Shown one piece after another: positions 46,150 through 58,037 of a DNA stretch of 64,000 bases. The notes beneath the pieces were generated by a model. That model was not told the DNA's origin. It ran no database searches and was given only the letters and a program-made list of their open reading frames with translations. Positions within the stretch are counted from its first letter, which is position 1, and every line of letters begins with the position of its first letter. The translations under genes were made by a program, and so were the position numbers. The stretch is from Solen grandis (lineage: Eukaryota; Mollusca; Bivalvia; Adapedonta; Solenidae): assembly GCA_021229015.1 (NCBI GenBank), contig CM037783.1, forward strand, positions 9,371,324 to 9,435,323. Direction: 5' to 3'.

Positions 46150-48140
46150 AATTTTCATAGCCAGCAGATGTTCGACATTACGAATGCAATGTGACATTCA
46201 AACAGTGATTCAGTGGGTTTCAACAAAGGAGTAAAACAATATTTTTTTCTTTCAAACTTATTATCTACAAGATAATCCAACTACAATATGAGAGTGTAAA
46301 ATTATTTTTTTCCCCTATTGCAGATAACACATTTCATAACATACATTTATATGGAATGTCTACAGAACACTATTTTTTTTTACAGTCATTTTTTTAAATA
46401 TAGACGAAGTTAACCGAGGCCCATCGATTCGTTATTTATCAACCGCTAATGTTTTCAAAATGGCAGATTAATGCAACGCTGTGTTATTTCGGTTTTCAAA
46501 TTTAAAAGAGGGAAAGTTAAAATCAATTACGAAACAAAATGTTGGTATCGAAAGAGAGTAGAAATATTTTTTTTGCCGAATTATATGATTTATGATGTAA
46601 AATAATTTTAAAATACAAATAAATTAGCGTCAATTTTCGGCACTATATTTCAGCGTAGGATTCCTGCAACCTTGCAACAACTTCATTCTGGTCATGGTTA
46701 ATTCGTAACCTTGCGTGATTGTTTTCGGGAAAAAAACAACAAAAAAACAAAAAAACAAACAAAAAACATTACACATAAAAAGTGAATATTATCAAATCTT
46801 ACACACTGGGGGAAATATGATATCTTTTTTGTAGTTAGATATAGGATTGGGCTAAGTAGTTTTATTGCATGTGGCCAAAACTTTTACATCAGCGTTTTTT
46901 ATGCTTATTGTCCGTAAAATCAACTTCAATGCACCTTATTTTCTTCTCTTTTTTTTTGACAAGATTCTTGACCCAGATGGTCAGTTAACCTAACCATCGT
47001 TCTTGGGAAGGACCAGTACTAGGCACACATCCTCCGTAAAGATTTCGCGCATACAAAAACCATAGATTGTAGCCGGGGCTCGAACTCATATCCCTCTAAA
47101 CCAATATATCTAGATCCGTGAAAATATTTTTTCTGTATGATATATATTGCCATTAATACGATTTTTATGGCACTGGCAGCAAAGCTAGGTTGCGACTTCT
47201 AGCACAGCTTGGGGGACTTTTTGGCTATATTAAATCTCCTTAAAAATAAAATATAAATTGAAAAAAGAAGTTTAAATATGAAAATGAATGTGATTGAGAA
47301 GGTTATTATTTTCTTTTCACATTACATTATTAAAGTTATCCATAAAATCGTAAAATATATGTTAGGATCTTTTTTTTTTTTTTTTGTCGCAGTTCAAAAG
47401 TGTATATAACACTGAGTTTGATTTGATTCTCGTTTATCAATTTAACTCTAATGTACAAAATAAATACGATTTAAATTAATACCAATCGCTATCAGTGCAT
47501 TAATTGACATCTGTGACATGCACAAACGCGTTTGACTGATTCAGATTTGTGAGATAAGTGTGACAGCGGATGCTCTCACAGCAGCTAGGGGTCGGCCTGG
47601 GTAACTGGTCATTTAGCTAACTTTTATTTCAGTAAAGGGCTCACAGTGGGGATTTCCACTACTTACCACAAGCATTTACCAGATCAAAGCAATTTCAGTC
47701 ACCTGGAAAATTTTATGATCAGGCCAGCTGGGTGGGTGGGGGGATGCTGGAGCCCCAAAGCCCACGCCCCCCCCCCCCCCCCGGTGAATCCGGGCCTGGA
47801 TTACCATGTTTTTGACGAAACAAATTCTGGGAATCCCAAGAAATTCATAGGATTGTTATAAGACCAGAAAGTATTCTGCACGGGATGTTTGTTAATTGCT
47901 TGTAACTATTTGTGTAAACTTTGTAAAACTAATGAATAAATAGTATATAGTACAAGAGGTTTCATTTATTTAGACTAACTAGGCAGCTTCATAATAAACT
48001 GATACCTTAAGAAAACTTTAATCTGTTAAAGGTGTTAATCCTTAAACATAATCAATGATGTGAATGAACTACATTTATTTTTTCGTTTTTTTTTTTGTTT
48101 TTTGTTGTTTTTTTTAAAATTCATTTTAATATTTTTCATT
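46150..48140. other. Non-coding inside the CACTG segment
   Basis: A-rich low complexity at 46733-46775, a T run at 47372 and a C run at 47767. No gene signal. A short proline-run open frame at 47646 is an artefact of the C tract. Confidence 0.4.
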
Positions 48141-48392
48141 TACTTTTGATTAAATTTGCCAACATTCCAAGTAAACTTAAGTTATGTTTACTTCAAATTT
48201 ACTTAATATAAATTTCAAGTAAATTTTTCACATGGAATGATTGTTAATTTACTTTTAAGTATATTTGCCAACATTCCAAGTAAACTTAAGTTATGTTTAC
48301 TTCAAATTTACTTACCTTAAATTCCAAGTAAATTTTTCAGGTGGAATGCCGGCAAATTTAATTTCCAAGTAAATCCCTAATTTCGCGCAGTG
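48140..48392. repeat. Subterminal duplicated block of the CACTG end
   Basis: A block of about 100 bp is present twice ('tttgccaacattccaagtaa' at 48157 and 48265, each followed by 'acttaagttatgtttacttc'), just inside the right inverted end. Confidence 0.85.
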
Positions 48393-49780
48393 AAATGTTC
48401 AAGTGTTATTCACGAAAATTAAAATTAAACCTCTTTTGTTTATCTATTTTTGTGTCAAGATTGTCAAGTTTATGTTTTTTGAATATCATAAAGGAGAAAT
48501 ACTTCTGTGGTGGGTCAGAAAAAAACAAAAACAAAAACAACAAAATGTTTTCAGACTTTCTTCATACATAGATGTTCCCCGGGTGTACATGTTCACCTGA
48601 TCTACATAGATAAACAGTTATACGATTTTAACAATGCATAATTCATTGCATAATTCATACTACGAGATAAAACAAACCAGTTTAAATGGAAATTTGTATT
48701 CTACAGCAGCATGATTTCTCAATGGTCAAATCCATACAGATAACTGTATGAAATGTTCGCTTAAAAAAAACACAATTTGATACAAATCTTCAATAAATTA
48801 TAGCAGGAAGTGCTACTCGTATGACCAAAATATGAACAAGATACATACATGTTTCTATTGCCGATGAGAATCCAACACCAATAAACAACAAAAATATAAA
48901 AGTATTCATTTTCATGACCTGTAAGAAAGTAATTATTTGGACCAAACGGGTATGTCAACTAGATAATTATGTTCGGTGTAATGTGTGCACTGGCTCAAAT
49001 GTCTGATAAGATACGAATATCAACGATTTAAAGGGGGCACTATTGCACAATCGTGGCATCCAATGAGAGGCATAACTTGTATACAGTGGTGTTTTCACCG
49101 ACCCGAGACCTGAGTTCAGAGGTACGTGTCCAGTAGAAAAAAAGCCGAAGGCATCAGGTCTTCTAATGTATATATAAATAATAATAACAACAACGAGAAC
49201 AATAATGATAAATAATGTTGATGGAAATGATGGTGATGATGATGATGATGATGGAAACATAAATTGAAATAATAAGGACGATGATGACGATGGCGAGGAT
49301 GATAATGACATCGACGATGATGATGTTAGTGATGATGATAAATTTGCATATGGATTTTCATAAGTTAATCAAGTTATTGCAATGGTGGCTTTTCGACCGA
49401 CAATCGACTCACTCGACGATAATGATGGTAACGTGAATTACACGTGGAGTTAAACCAGACATTAAAGAGAAAGATTGGGTACCAAGCCTGTAGAGCTACA
49501 GACCTTTAACCAGTGACTGTGTGTAACTACGTTGTATGTGGCCCGTATTAATTCGCCTGTCTCCGGAATACTTTTCAGAAATAAAAAAGTTCCACCCGAA
49601 CTTCTTGTTCATTTTCACAGTAGATTTAGGTTCCAATTGATTAAAATTTCTAGACCGAATACTGGAAATAAAAAAGCGTAAATTGCTGAGTTGTTCAGAT
49701 TGAATTAGGCAAGGGGGACAAATCGTGCTAAATTTTCAGTAAAAATGAAACAACTATCAGGGTGCAAAACTGGAAAAAGT
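48393..49780. other. Non-coding with GAT-rich low complexity
   Basis: 49205-49340 is an imperfect (GAT)n field ('gatgatgatgatgatgatgg'). Otherwise nothing recognised. Confidence 0.55.
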
Positions 49781-49788
49781 AAAAGGAA

Positions 49789-50097
49789 ATGTTTTTATAG
49801 TTTAAGTGCCATACCATGGGCACGCTCACCGACTTAACATCTTATACCACTGGTCATCGGACTACTAGTATACATCTATCGATCTCCCCGGAGAATCTTT
49901 CACTCCGCTTATGGTAGTTCACATTATAGCGCCCCCTCTCAGGTACACATTTATTCTTTAGTGAAATGAAACAATGCGAGGTAAATTTCTTACTCAAGGG
50001 AATTAGCAGTGTCCCTGACTCGAACCCGAGATCTCTTGATCCCGAAGCGCGTGTCCTGCCACTGGGTCTCTGACCTCTGCCCAACAGTGCCCCCATG
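49789..50097 (-). mobile_element. SINE family C, copy 2
   Basis: The inverted equivalent of 2186-2515 over its full length: inverted B box 'gactcgaacccgag' near 50017, 'cttcactccgcttatgg' and the tail. The conserved 'gcgctataat' body differs slightly from copy 1 ('ggcggtataatt'). Confidence 0.88.
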
Positions 50098-50224
50098 TAT
50101 TCCTCCGTACAACTGTTACTACTTAAAGACATGAACAAATCAACTCTTGTCTCAATCACAGAACTAATGTCTTCTGCAGACTTAAGATAATATCTGTGGT
50201 CATCAGAATAACCAAGAGCAAACG

Positions 50225-50275
50225 GGAAATGGTCGAAAAACGGGAAATGGTCGAAAAACGGGAAATGGTCGAGAA
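50225..50275 (+). repeat. 16-bp tandem, 3 copies
   Basis: 'gggaaatggtcgaaaaac' is repeated three times, the third diverging to 'gagaaatg'. Confidence 0.9.
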
Positions 50276-50844
50276 ATGACGAAATGAGATACAACTTAAA
50301 ATGAGAGATCATAGGGTTTGGGGTTTGGAAGGGAAAAAAGTGGCAGAGCAAAGAACAAGCACTCGGATAGACTCGGCCATGTTTTATCTTTTTTTTTTAA
50401 ATAATGTGTATACACCACATAAGCCGGTGATTTTCTGGTAGATACAATTACAGAAGAAGCTTTGGCATTCGAAAGAATGGATAAAGGTAACATTAACTAT
50501 AACGGCAACTGAGTTGTTGGGTGAATTAGTATTTTACAACACATGTGCAGCAAAACTGCTATTCATTTAGCTTATTATTACTACAGAGCTATCAGGTAAA
50601 TTATGTCTCCAACACATTTTCTCTATTGACATACCCAATAGTCTGGTGATGTAGTGTTGCTTGCTGGTTCACTGGTGTCAGAAACTGATAATAAAATATG
50701 TAAATTATAAATAACATGTAACTTTCCAAATTTCAAATACAATGCCATGTATAAATTAATATTTAAATAGCCTACATCCGTTTATAAAATGGCACATTTC
50801 AGTATTGTTTGGGACTTTTGTCTACACGAGAAAAAATAAAGTGC

Positions 50845-51345
50845 TGCCTTACTTTGGCATCACGCCGTAGGCAAGTGTCGTAATACAAAACCTGGTTATA
50901 TTATCCTGACGCAGGGCCTACCAGTCCTGGGAACTTTCCTTATACAGAACCTGGTTATATTATCCTGACGCAGGGTCTACCAGTCCTGGAACTTTCCTTA
51001 TACAGAACCTGGTTATATTATCCTGACGCAGGGTCTACCAGTCCTGGAACTTTCCTTATACAGAACCTGGTTATATTATCCTGACGCAGGGTCTACCAGT
51101 CCTGGAACTTTCCTTATACAGAACCTGGTTATATTATCCTGACGCAGGGCCTACCAGTCCTGGAACTTTCCTTATACAAAACCTGGTTATATTATCCTGA
51201 CGCAGGGCCTACCAGTCCTGGAACTTTCCTTATGTTCTGAGCGCAAAACACTAGTGAAATACACCAGTACCATTTTAAAAACTTTGATTTGACGGTCGGA
51301 GATCGAATTCACGACCTACTGTTACTCGGTCACCGGCAACCAGTG
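50845..51345 (-). mobile_element. SINE family A, copy 4, with internal 58-bp amplification
   Basis: Inverted family-A body ('ggcatcacgccgtaggcaag') followed by six units of 58 bp at 50886-51233, then 'gttctgagcgc', 'aaactttgatttgacg' and the diverged inverted head 'gatcgaattcacgacc'. The unit corresponds to the single segment 'cccagtcacatcatcctgat'...'cttatatgctgagc' of copy 2, so a SINE segment has become a minisatellite. Confidence 0.85.
50886..51233 (+). repeat. 58-bp minisatellite, 6 copies, born inside a SINE
   Basis: Unit 'cagaacctggttatattatc' 'ctgacgcagggtctaccagt' 'cctggaactttccttata'. Starts at 50886, 50945, 51003, 51061, 51119 and 51177; the first is 59 bp. Confidence 0.97.
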
Positions 51346-53875
51346 ATGTATTTCTGTGTTTAATTCAAAATGCTACAGGATAATATTTATAGTGTTCATC
51401 AACTTGAAGTCTAATGTGCTTGTATGTGGCTGTACCATGATTAAAGTTAACGCTTAAAATGTAATTGTAATGATGTCATTAAACTTAGTTCGAACCCCAT
51501 TTCGGGCTAGAAGTTTTCGTGTTAAATCTAATTAAAATTAAAGCTGAAGAAAGATCATCAAGTGGAACCGATCTGGAAGATCAAATGCTACTTGGCGCTT
51601 TGTGCTAGCTAGTACTTTGCGTTTTATCTCTTCAGCAGTTTATTTAGCAGGTCCAGACTCCCATCTGCCATCTCCATGGGTACTGTATAGCCTGCTGTAT
51701 TCTGCAAGTTGCAAACTGTCAACTTTTCTTAAAGTAGGTAATCAACGATTGTTTTTGTATTCTTTTTATTATAATTGTCATCATGATAATACAATGTTTA
51801 ATGAAATCCATAGCCATATCGCCCATAGGGCTTGTCACTCAGTGTGATCGTCTTGATAAGTGAATCTATTTGAGAAGCGGATTTAGCAAGTATTTCAAGA
51901 CACGAAAATTTGCTGCCTGAATTTTATATTTACTCTGAATTTTTTACATTATACAATGCACTGAATACAAAAATATGACAAATGATAGACAGTTACTTTA
52001 CCTATTCATTATTTATAGATAAAACAGTCAAAGGGAGGTAACATGGATATTTCAATATGTTTACTTATTCAGTGGGATATGACATTGAATGTACATCGAT
52101 TTACAGGACACCCGACCCACTCAGTCGGTTCAATAACAGACACCTTGCTAATAAAATCAAGAATTTAAGTTATATAAAAAAATGAAAAGGATATACATGT
52201 GTGTTGAAAAATTTAATAGCACTTACAAACTGACAATCTCCCTTGCACGCACTTAGCAAAAGAATCACTGCCGTCACAAATGTCACGTGATGATAGTAGG
52301 CTTACAAAATGGCACGGACAAACATGATATATTTTTAAACTGATTTTTTTCCACAAGGCGATAATTGATGTTTATGTAAGGAATCATACTTATGGAAATG
52401 CCACTCGGTGTTGCAGTAGAAAATACTCTTATATATTATTTTTATGAATTTATCTTTATTTGTTATCATTTTTATATATTTCATCCTAATCAATATTATA
52501 TGAACGAGAGAAAACTAAGCTGATACATAGAAACAATATTTTAACAATTTTATAAAAAATATTGTATATCTGCTGCTCATGGTGGCAGAGATTTATACCG
52601 AAGATCACTGCGTGTAGATTGACGAATTGACATGACTGGTGAAGGCGCCCTTACAACTCCCTTACACTAGCCCTAACCCCTACCTTCCGAGCAACACGTA
52701 TGTTTGTGCTTGACGAACTATAATATACACTGAATATAGCGGCACACCAAACACCTTTAAGATCCAGGTATGATTGCGGCTACGGTGCACCAAGCGGACT
52801 GCTCGAGGACATTAACTAAACTATAGGTTAACTGGGTAAACCGATTCGTGCAGTGTAATACACCACGGAGAAAAAAGAAAAAAATCCAGTATTAATGAAA
52901 TAATCACCTCAAAGTAAAAGAACTTATTCCTGATAACTTATTTAAGCTCTGGTAAGTAATTTATCAAATAAATATGACCAAACTTATAGTTGTTAAGATC
53001 ATTTCTCATACTTTTACTAAAAAAAGGGGGCGATAATTGCACAAGAACTGACAATGTTATTTTGCTGGAATTTTCATTTTAATTTAGCCATTCTGCGAAT
53101 CAAGTGACTTTCAGAAGAAAAAGACGTTTTGATTGGCTATCTACCTCTAAAACAAATCGCATTACATAGTTAAATGAATGATCACGTGATTCGCAAATTG
53201 GCTCTTAATTGAAATGCAATTAGGCCCTCGGTTGAAATTGGCAATATCCACTAATTTTTTCGCGGAAGGTATGAATCCAGGTCGATCTGGAGTAGTATCC
53301 CTTGTTTTATATATATATAATGTTTTATGACTCCTTTTCGTGGCAAACCCCTTTGTAGCAGATTCCTAAATATTTTCCTTTGTGATGTTGATTTTTTTTT
53401 TCTCCCATCAACTATTTTTCTATAAAAAATCTTTATTTAGTTAATTACCTAACTGGGGTCAAGGAAGTGTCATGGCTTCTTATTATTACCATAGCTTTTA
53501 CATTGTGTTAAGCCTCTCTCACGGCATTGTGCGCTTTCAGTTAAGTATGGAACGACACGCATTATACTTGCTCCTCGTTTTTATTTCCTCTCTATGTTTC
53601 TTTCTTGTATGTATTTGTATAATCATTTTTTTTTCTTAATCCAAGTATTTCCGTTTATATACACACTATTTCAAAATAGAACTTGTTCAGGATCTTGTAT
53701 AATGACACAGTATAAGTATCGGTAATAAGTATGGATACTAACACTATACCGATCTCAGTCCGTGTTAAGGTTCCATCAACACAACCTGTAGTCTTATGCC
53801 GATCGCGAAGTGTATGTTGGCTTATAGTAGGCGTTATGCTTATAATAAGTTAATATGTAAAACATGACCTCTCTA
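51346..53875. other. Long non-coding stretch
   Basis: No gene seen. 'gtcacgtgatgatagt' at 52282 repeats a motif from 33990. The open frame at 51602 has no support. Confidence 0.4.
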
Positions 53876-53879
53876 TTAA

Positions 53880-54010
53880 TGTGGCCATGTGGTCAGACCG
53901 CCCACCTCTGTCTGAAATATGTCGTGAGTTCGATCTCCGACCGTGACATACCAAAGTCGTTAAAATGGTACCAGGAGTTCACTGCTTGGCGCTCAGCATA
54001 AAAACATGGT
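53880..54010 (+). mobile_element. SINE family A, copy 5 (head and short body)
   Basis: tRNA head 'tggccatgtggtcagaccgc' and B-box region 'gagttcgatctcc', then 'cataccaaagtcgt' and 'ttggcgctcagcataa', where it breaks off. Confidence 0.75.
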
Positions 54011-54149
54011 AATTTCAGCATTATAAATATGAACACAGCCTCAATGTACTGAACTACCTTTAACAATTGTATTCTACCTTGATGAGTATTACGTGATTAA
54101 ATCCATTTCATCCGTCATATCATCACTCATTATCACATAATAATACTAC

Positions 54150-54390
54150 TCTGTCGTGGGTTCGATCCCCGGCCGCGACATACCTAAGTCGTAAAAAATA
54201 ATATTGGTATAGCTCGTTTGCATGACCGATTTGCCAGGTGTCAGGATAATGTGACTGGGTGTGGTATCATGTCACATGTCTACGACGGGATACTACAGTG
54301 TGGCATCACTATATCTGTCACAAGTAGACATAGTCTCCAAATGACTGAAATACTGTCGGTTGGACGTTAAACTCAACAAACAAACAACGA
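54150..54390 (+). mobile_element. SINE family A, copy 6
   Basis: Starts within the head ('gtcgtgggttcgatccccgg', containing a perfect B box) and runs through 'gtgactgggtgtggtatcat' to the tail 'gacgttaaactcaacaaaca'. Confidence 0.82.
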
Positions 54391-54891
54391 ATTTGTATAC
54401 ATTAATAAAAATGACCACATGTACCACTCTCCTTCTCGCACGTGTAATATATAAACATACTTGACATTCATTAAGAAAATGAAACATGATCCAATGAATT
54501 ACATGTATTTAGTGTCATTATGGACACTGATTTAGAAGGGCTGCGTCACATCATATACATTTATCTGCACCTTGTCAGAGATATGGAACACCTCAACTGT
54601 CTTATATTAACAGATTTGATTATATTAAGTCAATTTGTTGGAACATAATCTTATAACCTCAATATATGTAGATACAAGAAAATCATTGATGCAAAGCTTC
54701 AAAGGTCGCCGCAAAAGGAATAAGCAAGAGGAAAGGCATTGTACATGTTTTTATTAGAAACAGAAGTGCAATAATAACAAGAATTTTAAAGTGTTTGAGC
54801 ATCATCATATTGTGGAAGAAATACATAACCATTGACATGTTACATATTGAGAGTATACCATGCAAAATACACAAACATTTTCACATACAAT

Positions 54892-55279
54892 CCCTGAAAC
54901 AATGAGATAATATTTTGGAAAATACACAAACATTATCACAAAAATGTGATCATACCCTGAAACAATGAGATAATATTTTGGAAAAATACACAAACATTAT
55001 CACATACAATGTGATCATACCCTGAAACAATGAGATAATATTTTGGAAAAATACACAAACATTATCACATACAATGTGATCATACCCTGAAACAATGAGA
55101 TAATATTTTGGAAAAATACACAAACATTATCACATACAATGTGATCATACCCTGAAACAATGAGATAATATTTTGGAAAAATGCACAAACATTATCACAT
55201 ACTATGTGATCATACCTTTTAACAATGAGATAATATCTTCGAAAAATACACAAACATTATCACATACAATGTGATCATA
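54892..55279 (+). repeat. 65-bp minisatellite, 6 copies
   Basis: Unit 'ccctgaaacaatgagataat' 'attttggaaaaatacacaaa' 'cattatcacatacaatgtga' 'tcata'. Starts at 54892, 54955, 55020, 55085, 55150 and 55215. Every unit includes the small palindrome 'atcacatacaatgtgat'. Confidence 0.96.
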
Positions 55280-55289
55280 CCCTGAAAGA

Positions 55290-55870
55290 ATACACAGCCA
55301 CGAACATGGTACAATAAGATCATAACAACTTAGAACAGAAACATGATAAGTAATAAACTCAAATGTTGCTCAACAAATACAAGCCCATTGTGATTTGTCT
55401 TTAGTCTGCTTATAGGTTCATTACTAAGGGAAAGAGAAGTGGCATTTTTTTTTCATAGCCAGTACATAGACTTATGCGAGGAACCAAATAAAACTAATTC
55501 TTCCAGCGAATCAAACTGTAACAGCACTGCTGCACCATAGGAGCCCGGTGACTAAATATTTATTTTTTTATATATATATATATAATTTAATTATTTCCCT
55601 ACCTATTTTACCCCTCCAAAGCATAAAAAGCAAAGGTAAAGTAAAAATATTCGATATTAAGTTTCAGCATTTTGCATCCGTTTCTCGGTATTCTATTAAG
55701 CCTCAAGGAGTGACACCCGCCATTGTTTTCGCAACGTTGTCGCAGAGTAACATCCCTTTGAAAAACCGATCCAGCTTTATCCGTTGTTGGTTCCCGTTTC
55801 TATAGTGCGGCGCAGTTGAGTAACAGGAAAATACTCGTGGGATGTTTTTTGACATATCGCGGGAAACAAT
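55290..55870. other. Upstream region of the helicase
   Basis: AT-rich with '(ta)n' at 55570-55585. A CpG-bearing stretch at 55720-55860 just before the helicase ATG may be its promoter, but nothing is diagnostic. Confidence 0.35.
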
Positions 55871-57149
55871 ATGGATGAAGACCAAACTTCAGCATATGAG
55901 GTAATAATAACAGGGCACAATTGCGTCCTGTTAGGACAGGCTGGAACGGGCAAAACCTATACTGTCAAAGAATGTTCTAAATATCTAGAAACCTGTGGCA
56001 AGGCAGTAGCCATTACATCTTACACTGGCATATCTGGGTTGCAATACACGAACTTTGGCTACTCTGCAATGACACTTCATCGTTTTGCAGGGTTAGAGGA
56101 TGGTCGTCATTCAAATGAAAAACTTGCTCATTTGATTTTAACTGATGAGCGTTACCTCTCAACAAAAACTCGAATTTTAGAAACGGATGTCCTTATTATA
56201 GATGAAGTGTCTATGGTTAGTAAGAGGGTGTTTGAAAGCGTAGAGTATTTATGTTGAAAGGTCAGAAACATTGATTTATATTTTGGTGGATTACAAGTAG
56301 TACTCAGTGGTGATTTTTATCAATTGCCACCTATTGCCGATGAACTGTATGGTGACACAGGACGGTTCTGTTTTGAATGTGAATGGTTTTATGCTGCATT
56401 TCCCCACATCATTAATCTGTCAAAAGTTCACAGGCAGGCAGAGACAAATTTGATAAAATGTGTTAATGAATTGGAAATTGGTTCTCCAAGTGAGGAAACC
56501 AATGAGTTTATAAAAAACTTAAACAGGCCTCTCCCTCATGAATCTATTGATCACACAGTGAAATTGTACGCCCGAAATATTGATGCTGATTTATATAATT
56601 TTGAAAAACTCAACACAATTGATGGAGAAATGAAAGTATTTGAATCTGAAGATTATGGTGACCATCATTACTTGAAAAAATGTTGGTACCAAAAAAACTT
56701 ATATTAAAGAAATCGGCACAAGTTATGTTGTTAAAAAATCTAAGTGAAGAGTTAGTAAATGGTTTAGTTGGCACAGTTGTTGATTTTCAGGATAATCATA
56801 TTGAAGTAAAATTTTGTATTAAAAATTCAGAAAAGATTATTAAATTATATGCATGCAGTTTTACACGATTTGATCCTGTAAGTAATGCTTGTATTGCAAG
56901 GAGATTGCAGTTCCTATAAAGCTTGCATATGAGTTAACAATTCACAAGTCTCAGGGTATGTCTTTGCCATTTGTAGAAATTGACTGTAAGCATGCTAGCT
57001 TTCCTGGTCGATTGGGAGTAGCAGTTGGGCGTGCTATAAAAAGCACTGGTTTACGAATACTGAACTACAAACCAAGTTTGTGTAAGAAACACCCATCTAA
57101 AGTAAGCCAGTTCTATGACAGCATTGTTTTTTATGCTCACCGAAGGTGA
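55871..57149 (+). pseudogene. PIF1-like helicase, broken
   Basis: PIF1-family helicases are ATP-dependent 5'-3' DNA helicases. The reading frame begins ATG GAT GAA at 55871. Seen: Walker A 'GQAGTGKT' (residues 22-29), Walker B 'VLIIDEVSM' (107-115), motif III 'VVLSGDFYQLPPI' (about 56298-56336), 'KVHRQ' (motif IV region), then the second RecA fold with 'AQVMLLKN' and motif V-VI 'LTIHKSQGMSLPF' and 'GVAVGRAI'. A TGA at 56255-56257 interrupts the first frame, and frameshifts lie near 56680 (in an A run) and 56905. The total length of about 425 residues is a complete minimal PIF1 core without long N-terminal extensions. There is no Rep (HUH) domain in front, so it is not a Helitron protein. All motifs are conserved, so loss is recent or the breaks are assembly errors. 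Confidence 0.88.
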
Positions 57150-57159
57150 CGCATATAGT

Positions 57160-57225
57160 CGCCGCTTCGTCCGTCCGTCCGTCCGTTTGTCCGTCCGTCC
57201 CTCCGTCCGTTCGTCCGTCACACTT
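57160..57225 (+). repeat. (CCGT)n low-complexity tract
   Basis: 'cgtccgtccgtccgtttgtc' and similar, leading into the 168-bp satellite. A common junction in bivalve dispersed repeats. Confidence 0.9.
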
Positions 57226-57230
57226 TCCTT

Positions 57231-58037
57231 GTCCGGACTATTTCTCAGGAACTAATGACTTGAATTCAACGAAACTTTATGGGAAGCTTTATTACCAAGA
57301 GGAGATGCGCATATCGTCAGCATGACCCGATTCCTAAATTTTTCACAGAGTTAAGGCCCCTTGACTTTTTGGCCTATAGTTCATATTGCATGATTCTTGT
57401 CCGGGCTATTTCTCAGGAATTAATGGCTTGAATTCAACGAAACTTTATGGGAAGCTTTATCACCAAGAGTAGATACGCATATCGTCAGCGTGACCTGGTT
57501 CCTCAATTTTTCACAGAGTTATGGCCCCTTGACTTTTTGGCCTATAGTACATATTGCATGATTCTTGTCCGGGCTATTTCTCAGGAACTAATGGCTTGAA
57601 TTCAATGAAACTTTATGGGAAGCTTTATTACCAAGCGGAGATGCGCATATCGTCAGCATGACCCGATTCCTAAATTTTTCAAAGAGTTAAGGCCCATTGA
57701 CTTTTTGGCCTATAGTACATATTGCATGATTCTTGTCTGGGCTATTTCTCAGGAACTAATGGCTTGAATTCAACAAAACTTTATGGGAAGCTTTATCACC
57801 AAGAGTAGATACGCATATCGTCGGCGTGACCTGGTTCCTCAATTTTTCACAGAGTTATGGCCCCTTGACTTTTTGGCCTATAGTTCATGTTGCATGATTC
57901 TTGTCCGGGCTATTTCTCAGGAACTAATGGCTTGAATTCAATGAAACTTTATGGGAAGCTTTATTACCAAGAGTAGATACGCATATCGTCGACGTGACTT
58001 GGTTCCTCAATTTTTAAGAGAGTTATGGCCCCTACTA
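57231..58037 (+). repeat. 168-bp satellite, 4.8 copies, dimeric
   Basis: Units begin with 'gtccgg' (variant 'gtctgg') at 57231, 57399, 57567, 57735 and 57903, a constant 168-bp period. Units 1 and 3 share 'ggagatgcgcatatcg' and 'gacccgattcctaa'; units 2 and 4 (and 5) share 'agtagatacgcatatcg' and 'gacctggttcctca'. The true repeat is thus a 336-bp dimer. It separates the helicase from the SAP-domain gene. Confidence 0.96.

Larger units (their letters stand above)
39672..48392. mobile_element. 8.7-kb segment bounded by 38-bp CACTG inverted ends
   Basis: The left end CACTGCACGAAATTTGGGAT + TTACTTGG and the inverted right end CACTGCGCGAAATTAGGGAT + TTACTTGG match at about 35 of 38 positions. Subterminal copies of 'aaatttacttggaattta' occur inside both ends, a feature of CACTA/EnSpm and some hAT elements. 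Flanks ('actca' and 'aaatg') show no target duplication, so these may be ends of one old large element or of two separate copies. Inside are minus-strand exon-like pieces, SINEs and a minisatellite. Confidence 0.45.

Noticed and set aside
47646..47861. Proline-rich short protein
   Set aside because: The proline run comes from a C homopolymer tract.
48967..49311. Serine-rich protein on the minus strand
   Set aside because: Serine run is a translation of a (GAT)n-type microsatellite.
50886..51233. CRISPR-like array
   Set aside because: Repeats are directly adjacent with no unique spacers and derive from a SINE; the organism is eukaryotic.
55871..57149. Helitron, suggested by the PIF1-like helicase
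   Set aside because: No Rep (HUH) domain precedes the helicase in the available frame, the protein starts with its own Met about 20 residues before Walker A, and no TC...CTRR ends are visible.
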